DNA of 64,000 nt. It comes from Ruminococcus sp. OA3 (GTDB lineage: Bacteria; Bacillota; Clostridia; Lachnospirales; Lachnospiraceae). The notes beneath the pieces were generated by a model. That model was not told where the DNA came from. It worked only from the letters and a program-made list of their open reading frames with translations, and did no database searches. Of this stretch, positions 50,694 through 60,004 are shown piece by piece. Made by a program: the position numbers and the translations under genes. The stretch spans positions 3,286,001 through 3,350,000 of the forward strand of contig NZ_JAKNTO010000001.1 of assembly GCF_022440845.1 (NCBI RefSeq), in the 5' to 3' direction. Numbering within the stretch: the first letter of the stretch is position 1; each line of letters begins with the position of its first letter.

Positions 50694-51113
50694 GTTTTCA
50701 TTTATCATATTTAAAAACCGCTCATGCCACAGCGGACTGCCTTTTTTCAGAAAAACAGGGCTGCCTTTCTGATCCAGGAAACAATGTGCCGTCTCCCCCG
50801 TACATCGTACCTGACCGCTTTCTTTTTCAGTTATCACATAGCCGATACGCATGCGTATGCCATTGTAGGAGACTGGGCGGACCGCAATACATACAGTTTC
50901 ACCAAACCTGGTCATATTTTTATACTGGCTTTCGACTTCCAGCACCGGAACCATAAGGCCGTCCGCCTCCAGATCCTGATAGTGGATACCTGCCTGTTCC
51001 ATAAAATCGATTCTGGCTTCTTCAAACCAGCGGATATAGTTGGAGTGATGGATGATTCCCATCTTATCCGTCTCATAATACTGTGCTTTATGTTCATACG
51101 GTACGATCTGCAT
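50664..51113 (-). CDS. YbgC/FadM-type acyl-CoA thioesterase
   Basis: The 149-residue hotdog-fold protein has YYETDKMGIIHHSNYIRWFEEARIDFM, where the Asp and following loop form the active site. GETVCIAVRPVSYNGIRMRIGY and TGETAHCFLDQKG are typical strands. It cleaves acyl-CoA thioesters in the cytosol; chain preference is unknown. The start overlaps maf by 20 bases, and the last codons run into the pyrBI terminator. It ends the rnpB-maf unit. Confidence 0.88.
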   Translation of the reverse strand: MQIVPYEHKAQYYETDKMGIIHHSNYIRWFEEARIDFMEQAGIHYQDLEADGLMVPVLEVESQYKNMTRFGETVCIAVRPVSYNGIRMRIGYVITEKESGQVRCTGETAHCFLDQKGSPVFLKKGSPLWHERFLNMINENRKEQLHGDE

Positions 51114-51687
51114 CTGCCCATCCTCTTCGTTTCATTTCCTGATAAAGCCTTGCCACCGGAAGACCGACCACATTCTGGTAGTCCCCTTCGATGCTCCGGA
51201 CGAATACCGCTGCAAGCCCCTGAATTCCATAAGCGCCTGCTTTATCGAGAGGCTCCCCGGTACGGATATACCATTGGATCTCATCATTTGACATTGGGTA
51301 AAAAGTGACTCTTGTCTCCTCTGCAAATGTAACCGCAGTACGGCTGTCGCCAGGTCCGCACAGCAGCGTAACTCCGGTAAAAACACTGTGGGTCCTGCCC
51401 TGCAACATTGAGAGCATCACAGCGGCGTCCTGTGGACTCGACGGCTTACCGAGGATCTGTCCTTCGTGGACAACAATGGTATCCGCGCCGATGATCAGTA
51501 CATCACTGTCTTGCTGCACACCTATTTCCCGGGCTTTCTGCAATGAGAGTTCTTTTACAGCCTCCACCGGATCAGTCGTCTGGATCCGTTCCTCCCCGCA
51601 GGCGGGAATGACCGTAAATGTCATGCCGATCTGCGAAAGCAACTCTTTTCGTCTTGGCGATTTTGAAGCAAGTATGATCTGTCTCAT
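51094..51687 (-). CDS. maf: Maf-like nucleoside triphosphate pyrophosphatase
   Basis: The 197-residue protein hydrolyses non-canonical or pyrimidine NTPs (Maf/YhdE group, dTTP/UTP-type). The family motifs are ASKSPRRKELL at the N-terminus, GADTIVV, GKP and EPLDKAGAYGIQG. I use the ATG at 51687, preceded by AAAGGA; the longer frame to 51816 is RNase P RNA sequence and not protein. The gene starts 21 bases after the 3' end of rnpB, and its end overlaps the thioesterase gene. Confidence 0.93.
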   Translation of the reverse strand: MRQIILASKSPRRKELLSQIGMTFTVIPACGEERIQTTDPVEAVKELSLQKAREIGVQQDSDVLIIGADTIVVHEGQILGKPSSPQDAAVMLSMLQGRTHSVFTGVTLLCGPGDSRTAVTFAEETRVTFYPMSNDEIQWYIRTGEPLDKAGAYGIQGLAAVFVRSIEGDYQNVVGLPVARLYQEMKRRGWADADRTV

Positions 51688-51708
51688 AACTTTCTTTTCC
51701 TTTCGTGT

Positions 51709-52060
51709 GGTAAGCAGAACGATAAGCCGGGTTATGTCGTGAATGATCATCTGTCTAATGCTGCTGTTGCCGGCAGCCTCAAGCGACCCACCTAAAAGCG
51801 TGACGGGCAGCCACATTGCTTTTTGTTCGGTCTTGCTTCGGATGGGGTTTACATGTGCCCTGTCTGTTACCAGACAGGCGGTAGTCTCTTACACTGCCCT
51901 TCCACCCTTACCTGCACCTGGCAGGCGGTATATTTCTGTTGCACTGGCCTTGGAGTCACCTCCACCGGACGTTATCCGGCATCCTGCCCTTCGAAGCCCG
52001 GACTTTCCTCACCTGACACCTTTCGGTATATGTCAGCCGCGATCATTTATTCTACTTACC
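51709..52060 (-). ncRNA. rnpB: RNase P RNA, class A
   Basis: The minus strand carries the conserved core of bacterial RNase P RNA: GAGGAAAGTCCGGGC (region I), AGAGACTACCGCC, GGTGGGTC and the 3' GACATAACCCGGCTTATCG. The terminal P1 helix pairs GGTAAGTAGAA at the 5' end with TTCTGCTTACC at the 3' end, giving about 352 nt. This is the catalytic RNA for tRNA 5' processing. A promoter is present at 52072-52100. No terminator separates it from maf. Confidence 0.97.
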
Positions 52061-52071
52061 AACAACGATAT

Positions 52072-52100
52072 ATTCTAGCACGTTTTTTTTATTTTGTCTA
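52072..52100 (-). promoter_or_regulatory. promoter of rnpB
   Basis: -35 TAGACA (52095-52100), a 17-base spacer rich in A and -10 TAGAAT (52072-52077) on the minus strand, about 11 bases before the RNA 5' end. Confidence 0.75.
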
Positions 52101-52124
52101 TTCTCTCTTACAATCAAAATGGAA

Positions 52125-53048
52125 CTACCAGACAGTAACCGGCATATTTCTGATTCTCTGTTCTCTTATCCGGTCCAGCATCGGTTCACAATGTGCATCC
52201 AAAAAAGAATCCTTCTCTTCTGACAACCCCTGCCTTCGCAGCTCTGCCGCCACGATCAGGCAGATTCTCTCAATGATACACTCTGTTTTTTCTCCGCCCT
52301 GCGCCTCCGTCAGCTGCCCAAACAGATCATATGATCTGTTTAGAACCGGCAGATTTTTGATCCCCCGATGCATCCATTTGTAGTAAGGTGCATAGGTCCG
52401 GTTTAAAAGATAAACCATCGAAAGACCGGCCCTGATGAATTCAGAAAGCGCCAGAAGTGCCGCCATTGCGTCTTTCCGTTTCCAGCAACGCATATAATTG
52501 TATTGGCCCGCCTGCGCCATCGCGGCAGCTCTCACAGTGATTCTTTTGATGCGGATGTCCTCCGGGCATTCATACAGCAGGCGATTTCGTATCTCAGTAA
52601 AATGATCACCGGGATCTTTAAATACCGCACCATTCACGGCCGTTGCGAGACTGGATTCCGGCACACGCAGCCACTCTTCCAGTTTCACTGGTCCCCCAAA
52701 ATATCCGGTATATTTACTGTACCATGTCTGCGTACACAAAACACCTACTCTTCCCTGACCGTGACCTGTCACTTTTCTGGCCGGATATCCCTGGAATATT
52801 TCTGGAAGACAGTCGTAGACATCCTGTACCTCCTGCCCGTATTTCAAATAATCAGCGCCATTCAGCCAAACACAAAAGGAAGGACCAAAGTCATGATCTT
52901 CGGAATACAAGTCATCAAAGCCAAAACACTCAGAGCCTTCACCGGCCAGCCCGATGGTCATCCTGTCAAAAAGTTGTGGAAATCTCTGTCTCAGCCTTTC
53001 TCTTCCATATGCTTCATAATAGGCTCTGGATAACTCTAAACCATTCAT
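52125..53048 (-). CDS. DUF4037 protein (nucleotidyltransferase-like)
   Basis: The 307-residue protein shows a nucleotidyltransferase-type motif: AGEGSECFGFDDLYSEDHDFGP, where GS and the pair Asp51/Asp53 resemble the metal-binding G-S...D-x-D of the polymerase beta fold. A helical C-terminal half follows, with RIKRITVRAAAMAQAGQYNY. The family is DUF4037, without a known function in the cell. The start overlaps the TPR gene by four bases (ATGA). It is divergent from the radical SAM/DUF4125 pair. Confidence 0.88.
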   Translation of the reverse strand: MNGLELSRAYYEAYGRERLRQRFPQLFDRMTIGLAGEGSECFGFDDLYSEDHDFGPSFCVWLNGADYLKYGQEVQDVYDCLPEIFQGYPARKVTGHGQGRVGVLCTQTWYSKYTGYFGGPVKLEEWLRVPESSLATAVNGAVFKDPGDHFTEIRNRLLYECPEDIRIKRITVRAAAMAQAGQYNYMRCWKRKDAMAALLALSEFIRAGLSMVYLLNRTYAPYYKWMHRGIKNLPVLNRSYDLFGQLTEAQGGEKTECIIERICLIVAAELRRQGLSEEKDSFLDAHCEPMLDRIREQRIRNMPVTVW

Positions 53049-53893
53049 ATAACCGGTCCCTCCTCCAGCTTCTCACTGGCGCGTGAAAGATTTCGGCAGG
53101 CTATTTCGTATTCTGCATTTCTTCCGAAGAAACGCTCCGTATATTCCGCAGCTTTTTTATAGGCGGCCGCTGCCTGCCCATACTCACCGGATTCATAGCA
53201 GAAAGTCCCCAGCATATTCAGCGCGGCTGCATAATGTACATTTTTCTCATCGTCCAATTCTTCAAAGATTTTCAGAGCTCTGGCGATACACTGATGTCCT
53301 TTTGTTGTCTCCCCCATACGGTGGTACAAGATTCCCAGATTCGTTTCCGTCACCGCCACCTCATGGCCGTGCCCTGGCATATTTTCGATCAGCGGCAGCG
53401 CCGTCTCCAGATGGCTGGCGGCCCGGGAGAGCTGTCCCAGTTCCTGGCAGGCCAGAGCCAGATTGTTATGTACACTGGCATAGGCGTAGGACTGGCAGTC
53501 TCCCATCCTCTCATGGATATTTAATGCTTCCTGAAAAAGGGAAACAGCCTGTTTATGCTCTCCCATCAGTCTATAAGTTCCTGCCATATTATTAATAGAA
53601 GCAGCGTATTCCACTGTGTCCTTTCCTTTTAGTTCCAGGATCAGTTTCTGAGACTTCCGGAAGGCCAGCAGCGAATCCTGATAACGACTGGTCCCCCTGT
53701 AAAAGGATCCCATCTCATTATAAACCATGCAGCACAGAATCGGATTCTTCTGTTTTTCTTCCAATTGCCGGGCACACCCCGCAAGAAACTGCTCGATCCG
53801 CTGCATATCATGGGTTCGATATTGCGTTCCCAGCTGATGATAAAATTCCTTCGTATTCCATTCTGAAATCCCTATTGCCTGTTTTTCCGACAT
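53045..53893 (-). CDS. tetratricopeptide repeat protein
   Basis: The 282-residue protein is built of about six TPR motifs in tandem: MVYNEMGSFYRGTSRYQDSLLAFRKSQKL, AASINNMAGTYRLMGEHKQAVSLFQEAL, VHNNLALACQELGQLSRAASHLETALPL, TETNLGILYHRMGETTKGHQCIARAL and ALNMLGTFCYESGEYGQAAAAYKKAAEY. It has no signal or membrane segment, so it is a cytosolic adaptor. Its start is the first ATG. It is coupled by ATGA overlap to the DUF4037 gene. Confidence 0.92.
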   Translation of the reverse strand: MSEKQAIGISEWNTKEFYHQLGTQYRTHDMQRIEQFLAGCARQLEEKQKNPILCCMVYNEMGSFYRGTSRYQDSLLAFRKSQKLILELKGKDTVEYAASINNMAGTYRLMGEHKQAVSLFQEALNIHERMGDCQSYAYASVHNNLALACQELGQLSRAASHLETALPLIENMPGHGHEVAVTETNLGILYHRMGETTKGHQCIARALKIFEELDDEKNVHYAAALNMLGTFCYESGEYGQAAAAYKKAAEYTERFFGRNAEYEIACRNLSRASEKLEEGPVI

Positions 53894-54023
53894 CTATACT
53901 CCCACACCCCTTCTCCATATTATATAGAGGAAACTTTTCCTATAGTTTTAATTATTCACGCTTTGTCCTTTTTCTTCCAAGTATTGTTTTTTCAATGTTT
54001 TCTGCTGAACCCAAGCAAATCTA

Positions 54024-54052
54024 TTGCATTTTCCACAACAACATTGTATAAT
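54024..54052 (+). promoter_or_regulatory. promoter of the radical SAM/DUF4125 pair
   Basis: -35 TTGCAT (54024-54029), a 17-base spacer and consensus -10 TATAAT (54047-54052). The leader to the ATG at 54159 is about 100 nt. Confidence 0.7.
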
Positions 54053-54158
54053 AAAATTACATTTCAGGCAACTTATTTTTCCTGCGATTCAACCAGGGCA
54101 CAGGCTGAAGTACTCTGCCTTTATTCCGTACACACGCCAGAAAAAAAAGGAATATGAT

Positions 54159-54944
54159 ATGATAAACAACAATTACGAAGGATACAATCTGAAGGGAACC
54201 ATTCTCAGACTGGAGCGCAGTTCCATCTATGACGGCGATGGTTATCGCACTGTGGTCTTTATGAAAGGCTGTCCTCTCCGGTGCCAGTGGTGCTCTACAC
54301 CTGAGAGCCAAAATTATAGAATCGAAGAAGTAAAAGGGAACAGATACGGCAAAATCATGACCGTCGAGGAAGTTCTTCAGGAAGTTCGCAAAGACATTCC
54401 TTTTTATTTCCATTCCGGCGGCGGAATGACTGTCTCCGGCGGGGAGTTGCTCAGTCAGCCTGAATATGTGCGGTGTCTTCTTACGCGCGCCCGCTGGGAG
54501 GCCATTGACACTGCCATTGAAACGACACTGTATGGAAGCTGGGAGGCAGCCGAACCTATCCTGCAGGTTTCCAATACGGTATTCGCAGACCTGAAATTCA
54601 CTGATGACGAAAAGCACAGGGAATATTGCGGGGTCTCGAATAAACTTATCCTGGAAAACCTGAAAAAGGCGGGAACTATGAATGCAGATTACAAGCTGAT
54701 CATCCGCACACCTCTGATACCGGGCATCAATGACTCAGAGGCAGAGCTCGGGAGTATCGGGCGCTTCTGTGCACAGCTTACGAATCTGGATTATCTCCAG
54801 CTCTTACCCTATCATCGGTTAGGTTCTGATACTTATCGAAAGTTAGGACGTCCCTATCCCATGAAGGACTTACGTACCCCTTCTGCAGAGCATATGGACT
54901 GGTGTCAAAATATCATAGGAAAGTATGTGAAAACTGTGATTTGA
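54159..54944 (+). CDS. radical SAM, glycyl-radical-enzyme-activase-like protein
   Basis: The 261-residue protein has the CxxxCxxC cluster (Cys38, 42, 45 in KGCPLRCQWCS) followed by GGGMTVSGGELLSQPEYV, the SAM-binding GGE and the substrate-radical part of PflA-like activases. It lacks the second ferredoxin domain of the larger activases. No glycyl radical enzyme gene lies in the window. The ATG at 54159 has AAGGAA well placed; the longer frame starts inside the promoter. It lies 12 bases before DUF4125, and a divergent TPR/DUF4037 pair stands opposite. Confidence 0.9.
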   Translation: MINNNYEGYNLKGTILRLERSSIYDGDGYRTVVFMKGCPLRCQWCSTPESQNYRIEEVKGNRYGKIMTVEEVLQEVRKDIPFYFHSGGGMTVSGGELLSQPEYVRCLLTRARWEAIDTAIETTLYGSWEAAEPILQVSNTVFADLKFTDDEKHREYCGVSNKLILENLKKAGTMNADYKLIIRTPLIPGINDSEAELGSIGRFCAQLTNLDYLQLLPYHRLGSDTYRKLGRPYPMKDLRTPSAEHMDWCQNIIGKYVKTVI

Positions 54945-54956
54945 AAGGAGACCCTC

Positions 54957-55604
54957 ATGGCCCCGGAAATGAAAAAAGAAAAAGAATATGTATCCTCCAT
55001 TATCCGTATGGAATGGAAACTGTTCGATCAGGTACAGAACATCGGAGGGCGCGCTGCCTGCCAGGATAACTGGTCCACATTTCAAATCATGCGTTCCAGC
55101 CAGCTGCTGCCCTGGTCCCCGGAGCTTCTGAGCAGCTACCGCGATGATCTGCTGGAAGCAAAAGCCGCCGGGCGAAACCCGCTCAGTGAAAAATACGGTT
55201 ACATGATGGAACGCACCTGTCCGGAGGAATACCAAAAGATCCGCCGGCTGCTGCCTCAACCCGGCGAAGCAAAACGCCGCCTGGCCGAATCGATCTGTCA
55301 AATTCAAGTCGGCTGGCAGGAAGAGATCGCCGCCCGCTGGCCTTACCTGGCACACCGGGGAAGAGCCATTCATGCCCGGGAAGACGGTCCCCATGTGACC
55401 TCCTTTGAAACTTATCTCCGGGGTGAGCTGCTGACATATTCCGAAAAAACACTCGAACTGTATGCAGCCCACGCAGAAAAGCTGCAGCAGAAAGGGTTGA
55501 ATCTCAATCAGCAGATTCTGGAACATACCGTCTCACAATACGGCTATCACTCACTGGATGAGGCTGATCATGAAATGCGCAGACGTTTCAGCACGGCAGA
55601 ATAA
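54957..55604 (+). CDS. DUF4125 family protein
   Basis: The 215-residue protein begins with IIRMEWKLFDQVQNIGGRAACQDNW and continues TFQIMRSSQLLPWSPELLSSY, both typical of DUF4125. The C-terminal half is helical (EAKRRLAESICQIQVGWQEEIAARW, SFETYLRGELLTYSEKTLELYAAHA). No enzyme motif is apparent. AAGGAGA precedes the ATG. Its gene is cotranscribed with the radical SAM gene, so its substrate may be a protein or small molecule acted on by the latter. Confidence 0.88.
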   Translation: MAPEMKKEKEYVSSIIRMEWKLFDQVQNIGGRAACQDNWSTFQIMRSSQLLPWSPELLSSYRDDLLEAKAAGRNPLSEKYGYMMERTCPEEYQKIRRLLPQPGEAKRRLAESICQIQVGWQEEIAARWPYLAHRGRAIHAREDGPHVTSFETYLRGELLTYSEKTLELYAAHAEKLQQKGLNLNQQILEHTVSQYGYHSLDEADHEMRRRFSTAE

Positions 55605-55665
55605 ATAAAAACGGCAGTCTGCCCAGTGAATACACACCGGCAGCCCGCCATAAGATACAAGCTTT

Positions 55666-57333
55666 TTATACCAGAAAACAGCTCCCGCCTATAAACTCGC
55701 GAAGAATGGAATTTCTCGGGATATCCTCCCCCGGCACGCCCACGAAATAGTCCAGGAATTTCAGCAGCCTGACAGCCTCATAGTATTCCAGGCATCCCGG
55801 CTGTATCTGAAACAACAGCGGTTCGGCATACAGCTTAAGGACAGCCAGTTCATATATCAATGCCGAATTATAGATGATATCCGCCTCTTCCTGGAACGGA
55901 AAGATATACTGCTCTTCTCCCCGCCTTACGGAACTCCACATCGCAATGGTCTCCTGAGCAGAAGTTCCCCGCGTCCGGTTGTCTCTGACAATCCGCCGCA
56001 GGAGACGTCCGTCTGTCGTAGGAATCCGATTATGTTCATCTACATTCAGCTGTGTCAGTGCACTGATATAGATTTTAAACTTATTCATTTTCGGCAGTGC
56101 ATAGCTCAGCTCATCGTTCAGCCCGTGGATGCCCTCGATGACAAGTACGTCATCCGGCCCCAGCTGCATATAGTCGCCCTTATATTCACGCCGTCCGTCA
56201 ACAAAGTTAAACCTGGGGATCTCCACCGTATTTCCTTTCAGCAGTGCCGACATATCCCTGTTAAACCCATCGACATCAACCGCCTCCAGGCACTCATAAT
56301 TCTTTTTGCCAAACTCATCAAGCGGAGTTTCCTCACGGTTTTTAAAATAATTATCCACCGCAATCGTATGAGGATTCATGCCGTGCGCCGCCAGCTGTAT
56401 GGACAGACGCTGTGAAAACGTCGTCTTACCCGACGAAGAAGGACCCGCGATCATGATGAATTTCACATCCCTGCGCGAACTGATCTTCTCAGCAATGGCG
56501 GATATCTTTCCCTCCTGCAGCGCCTCTCCGATCAGCATCAGTTTCTGAATCCCGTTCCTGCTGATGTAATTGTTCAGTGCACCGACCATATCAACTTTCA
56601 GCATTTCGCCCCACTTTTCAGATTCTTTCTGAATGGCAAAGACTTTGGGCGACGGCTTAAACTCGGGGACTTCGTCAGGTTTTGACTGTTTTGGCATCTG
56701 CAGCACTACACCCTCATCGTAGGGAATGAGTTTAAAGTATTTCAGATATCCGGTATGCCAGGCCATGAAACCATAATAATAATCTTCAAATCCGTCAAGA
56801 CTGTAGATATTCACTCTGGATACCCTTCGGAACCGGAACAGCTGTTCTTTTTCATACATCCCGTGTTTGTGAAAAATACGGGAGGCTTCTCCGCGGTCCA
56901 CACTTCTCTTTAAAATGGGCAGCTTCTCCTCAACGATCCTGCGCATATGGTCTTCCACCTGTTCCAGAAACTCTGGTGTAATCTTGACATTACCCTGTAT
57001 CGTGTAATAATATCCGTCGCTGACGGAATAATGGATCACCACTTTCCGGATATTCTCATATCCCGCAACGTGGTAGACTGCTTTTAACATCAGCAGCGTC
57101 ATGCTTCTTTTGTATGTTTTATGCCCGATATTATCTGCAGTCGTAATGGGAACCAGTTCGCAGCTTTCTTTCAGTGTCTTATGCAGCTCCCGAAGCCGCC
57201 CGTTAACCATCACCAGCATCACCGCATACTGTGTGTCAGGCTTTATCGCCTCCACAATATTTCCATATGGCATTCCTTCCGGAAACTCTCTGGTAATTCC
57301 CTCCATTGTTACCCGATACATCTTTTTGTCCAT
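55666..57333 (-). CDS. nucleoside kinase (uridine kinase-like) with N-terminal TGS/threonyl-tRNA synthetase-like region
   Basis: The 555-residue protein has a C-terminal kinase domain: P-loop IAGPSSSGKTTFSQRL (about residue 295), AVDNYFKNREETP, and VLVIEGIHGLND, as in uridine kinase/phosphoribulokinase. The N-terminal 250 residues begin with a TGS-like domain (RVTMEGITREFPEGMPYGNIVEAI) and a segment like the threonyl-tRNA synthetase second domain (FHKHGMYEKEQLFRFRRVSRV). It is a known architecture of clostridial kinases of unknown specificity. It is the last gene of the dgt-rpoD operon, 18 bases after the nif3-like gene. Confidence 0.85.
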   Translation of the reverse strand: MDKKMYRVTMEGITREFPEGMPYGNIVEAIKPDTQYAVMLVMVNGRLRELHKTLKESCELVPITTADNIGHKTYKRSMTLLMLKAVYHVAGYENIRKVVIHYSVSDGYYYTIQGNVKITPEFLEQVEDHMRRIVEEKLPILKRSVDRGEASRIFHKHGMYEKEQLFRFRRVSRVNIYSLDGFEDYYYGFMAWHTGYLKYFKLIPYDEGVVLQMPKQSKPDEVPEFKPSPKVFAIQKESEKWGEMLKVDMVGALNNYISRNGIQKLMLIGEALQEGKISAIAEKISSRRDVKFIMIAGPSSSGKTTFSQRLSIQLAAHGMNPHTIAVDNYFKNREETPLDEFGKKNYECLEAVDVDGFNRDMSALLKGNTVEIPRFNFVDGRREYKGDYMQLGPDDVLVIEGIHGLNDELSYALPKMNKFKIYISALTQLNVDEHNRIPTTDGRLLRRIVRDNRTRGTSAQETIAMWSSVRRGEEQYIFPFQEEADIIYNSALIYELAVLKLYAEPLLFQIQPGCLEYYEAVRLLKFLDYFVGVPGEDIPRNSILREFIGGSCFLV

Positions 57334-57351
57334 AATTTCAGGCCTCCTGCA

Positions 57352-58134
57352 CTATACTGCCGCAAACGGCGGCACAATATCCGCACCGCGCACCTCCAGT
57401 TCCGGAAACAGCTTCTGAAGCTGTTCCGTCATATACGGGATAAATACGGCTTCTGTCCCATAATGTCCGGCATCCACCACCGCCAGACCTTCTGCGACCG
57501 CATCGATCCCTGTATGATAATCAATATCCCCCGTGACGAGTACCTGGGCGCCTGCAGCAACGGCCGGTTTCACCACACTTTTCCCGGAACCGCCGGATAT
57601 TGCCGCCGTCCTTATCACAGAATCCTGTTTCCCGTATACCAGTACCTGCGGAAGATGAAGCTTATCTTTCACATATTCTGCAAACCGGCCCAGCGTCATT
57701 TCTTCAGGAAGTAAACCTACCCGGCCGATCCCTTCTTCTCTGTTTGCTTCTCTGCATGTAACCATCAGCACTGAGGCGTCCCGAAGCTCCAGACTTGCCT
57801 GGTTCAGCTGTGCCATACCCATCACATCAAAATTTGTATGCATCGCATAATAAGCAGTATCCCCCGCAGCCAGCTTTAAAATCCGCCTGCCGAGGAATGT
57901 ACTGTTGTTGATCTGTTTCACCGCGGAAAAGATCAGCGGGTGGTGCGAAATAATCATATCAGCCCCCCAGCCCTGTGCCTGCGCAAGGACATCATCTGTC
58001 ACATCCAGCGTCACATAAATACGGGAGACTTTTTTCTCTTCCCGACCCACGAGCAGTCCGACATTGTCCCACTCCAGCGCATATTCCAACGGCCAGTTTG
58101 CTTCCAAAACTCTTATAATCTCTTTACATGTCAT
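57352..58134 (-). CDS. Nif3-like dinuclear metal center protein (YqfO type)
   Basis: The 260-residue protein shows the Nif3 metal ligands: ADMIISHHPLIF, AMHTNFD and VVDAGHYGTEAVFIP. It is a hexameric metal-binding protein, related to GTP cyclohydrolase I type 2, with no agreed activity. The start at ATG 58134 overlaps trmK by 11 bases; the longer frame is trmK coding in another phase. The pair trmK-nif3 is common in Firmicutes. Confidence 0.9.
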   Translation of the reverse strand: MTCKEIIRVLEANWPLEYALEWDNVGLLVGREEKKVSRIYVTLDVTDDVLAQAQGWGADMIISHHPLIFSAVKQINNSTFLGRRILKLAAGDTAYYAMHTNFDVMGMAQLNQASLELRDASVLMVTCREANREEGIGRVGLLPEEMTLGRFAEYVKDKLHLPQVLVYGKQDSVIRTAAISGGSGKSVVKPAVAAGAQVLVTGDIDYHTGIDAVAEGLAVVDAGHYGTEAVFIPYMTEQLQKLFPELEVRGADIVPPFAAV

Positions 58135-58822
58135 AGTATTCCAAAGCAGAAGAAATCTTCTGCATCTCCTGTCTGATTTCGGCAGTCCTTTTTTCTGATT
58201 TCGACTGCCCCTGTTCCTGAATCCGTGCAAGGATCTTTTCATTGTTATGTTGTTTCTTCTTCAGATATGCCTGCAGGACAGGATGTCTTTGTTCGAGCAG
58301 AAGCCTGCCATAGAGAAAAAAGATCTCACGGTCGTATTCCATTTTCCCCGGAACAGCCCTCATCATCTGATAATATTTTCCATCCTCACAGACCATATCC
58401 TCCTGAATGATCAGAAAGCCATTCTTCGCAAGGAATCGACGCACCTTGTCAATATCAGACTGTGGCTGAAGTATCACTTCCTTCATCGAACGCACAGTCT
58501 CCATCCCGGCTTTCAGGATATCAACAGTCAGACAGCCTCCCATACCGGCGATCAGCAGCGTTTCAGCCTCTCCCGGCTCAAGTCCCTCCAGGCCGTCCGA
58601 CAGTCTTGTTTCTATGTACGGTGCTGCAGCCGACTTTGATATATTCTGCCTGGCCCGCTCAAGCGGCCCCTCATTGACATCCATCGCAATCGCACCGGAA
58701 ATGACTCCCGCCTCTGCCAGTGCAATCGGAATGTAACCGTGGTCACAGCCGACGTCTGCCAGACGGTTTCCTTTTGTGACCAGCCGGGTGATCGCCGACA
58801 ATCTTTTTGATAACTGCATCAT
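58124..58822 (-). CDS. trmK: tRNA (adenine(22)-N1)-methyltransferase TrmK
   Basis: The 232-residue enzyme methylates A22 of tRNA with SAM. It has RLADVGCDHGYIPIAL (motif I), AMDVNEGPLERARQNI and LLIAGMGGCLTVDIL, typical of the COG2384 family, and a C-terminal coiled coil (about 175-230). It overlaps the nif3-like gene by 11 bases and lies 12 bases after rpoD. Confidence 0.93.
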   Translation of the reverse strand: MMQLSKRLSAITRLVTKGNRLADVGCDHGYIPIALAEAGVISGAIAMDVNEGPLERARQNISKSAAAPYIETRLSDGLEGLEPGEAETLLIAGMGGCLTVDILKAGMETVRSMKEVILQPQSDIDKVRRFLAKNGFLIIQEDMVCEDGKYYQMMRAVPGKMEYDREIFFLYGRLLLEQRHPVLQAYLKKKQHNNEKILARIQEQGQSKSEKRTAEIRQEMQKISSALEYYDM

Positions 58823-58834
58823 TTTGCACCATTC

Positions 58835-59965
58835 TTAATCCAGATAATCCTTCAGTTTACGGCTCCGGCTCGGATGGCGTAGCTTACGCAGCGCCTTTGC
58901 CTCAATCTGACGGATACGTTCTCTCGTTACATTAAACTCTTTTCCAACCTCTTCCAGGGTTCTGGCCCTTCCGTCATCTAAGCCGAAGCGCAGTCTGAGT
59001 ACCTTCTGCTCTCTCTCGGTCAGCGTGCCAAGCACCTCAACCAGCTGCTCTTTGAGCAGTGTAAAGGCAGCCGCATCCGCCGGTACCGGAACATTGTCAT
59101 CCTGGATAAAGTCACCGAGGTGACTGTCTTCTTCTTCACCGATCGGCGTCTCGAGAGAAACAGGTTCCTGAGAGATCTTAAGAATCTCACGGACACGTTC
59201 CACGGACATGTTCATCTCCTCCGCAATTTCTTCCGGGGTTGGTTCACGGCCAAGCTCCTGCAGCAGCTGTCTGGACACACGGATCAGTTTATTAATCGTT
59301 TCCACCATATGGACCGGGATACGGATGGTTCTGGCCTGGTCTGCGATTGCTCTGGTGATCGCCTGGCGGATCCACCATGTGGCGTATGTGCTGAACTTAT
59401 ATCCCTTTCTGTAATCAAATTTTTCAACGGCCTTGATCAGACCCAGGTTTCCCTCCTGGATCAGATCCAGGAACAGCATACCGCGCCCTACATACCGCTT
59501 TGCTATGCTGACAACGAGACGCAGATTTGCCTCAGCCAGACGTTTCTTCGCATCTTCATCTCCTTCTTCCATCCGTCTCGCCAGTTCGATCTCCTCCTCA
59601 GCAGAGAGAAGCGGAACTTTACCAATCTCTTTTAAGTACATACGGACCGGATCTTCAATACTGATACCTTCCGGAACAGACAAGTCGATATTTTCCACAT
59701 CAACCTCTTCTTCTTCCTCCAGATTAATCTCATCATCGTCCGACAGCAGAAGGACATCCGGTTCTTTCTCCGGCTCCACCATACGAAGTACGTCAATTCC
59801 GTTGTTCTCAAGATAATCGAACACTTTATCCATCTGTTCTGCATCCAATGGCATATCCTGAAGACAATCACTGATTTCCTGATACTCCAGAATGTTTTTT
59901 TTCTTTCTTCCCTGCGCTAAAAGTTCTGCCAGTTTCTCGTTAAATTTCGCGATATCCATTTCCAT
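58835..59965 (-). CDS. rpoD: RNA polymerase primary sigma factor (SigA/RpoD)
   Basis: The 376-residue protein has the acidic region 1.1 remnant (about 1-90 with the [14 protein letters not shown] stretch), region 1.2 ([11 protein letters not shown]), region 2 ([50 protein letters not shown]), region 3 and region 4 ([36 protein letters not shown]). It directs polymerase to TTGACA-N17-TATAAT promoters, the type found across the window. It follows dnaG by 39 bases. Confidence 0.98.
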   Translation of the reverse strand: MEMDIAKFNEKLAELLAQGRKKKNILEYQEISDCLQDMPLDAEQMDKVFDYLENNGIDVLRMVEPEKEPDVLLLSDDDEINLEEEEEVDVENIDLSVPEGISIEDPVRMYLKEIGKVPLLSAEEEIELARRMEEGDEDAKKRLAEANLRLVVSIAKRYVGRGMLFLDLIQEGNLGLIKAVEKFDYRKGYKFSTYATWWIRQAITRAIADQARTIRIPVHMVETINKLIRVSRQLLQELGREPTPEEIAEEMNMSVERVREILKISQEPVSLETPIGEEEDSHLGDFIQDDNVPVPADAAAFTLLKEQLVEVLGTLTEREQKVLRLRFGLDDGRARTLEEVGKEFNVTRERIRQIEAKALRKLRHPSRSRKLKDYLD

Positions 59966-60004
59966 TGGTTTTCCATCCTTCCATAGCTTGTTTATATTTT
60001 ATCC

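Noticed and set aside
51094-51816. Longer N-terminus for maf
   Set aside because: The extension is RNase P RNA sequence; the Maf family start ASKSPRRKELL fits the ATG at 51687.
55605-55665. Terminator after DUF4125
   Set aside because: Only short, poorly paired GC-rich repeats (CTGCC/GGCAG) are visible, without a T tract; not called.
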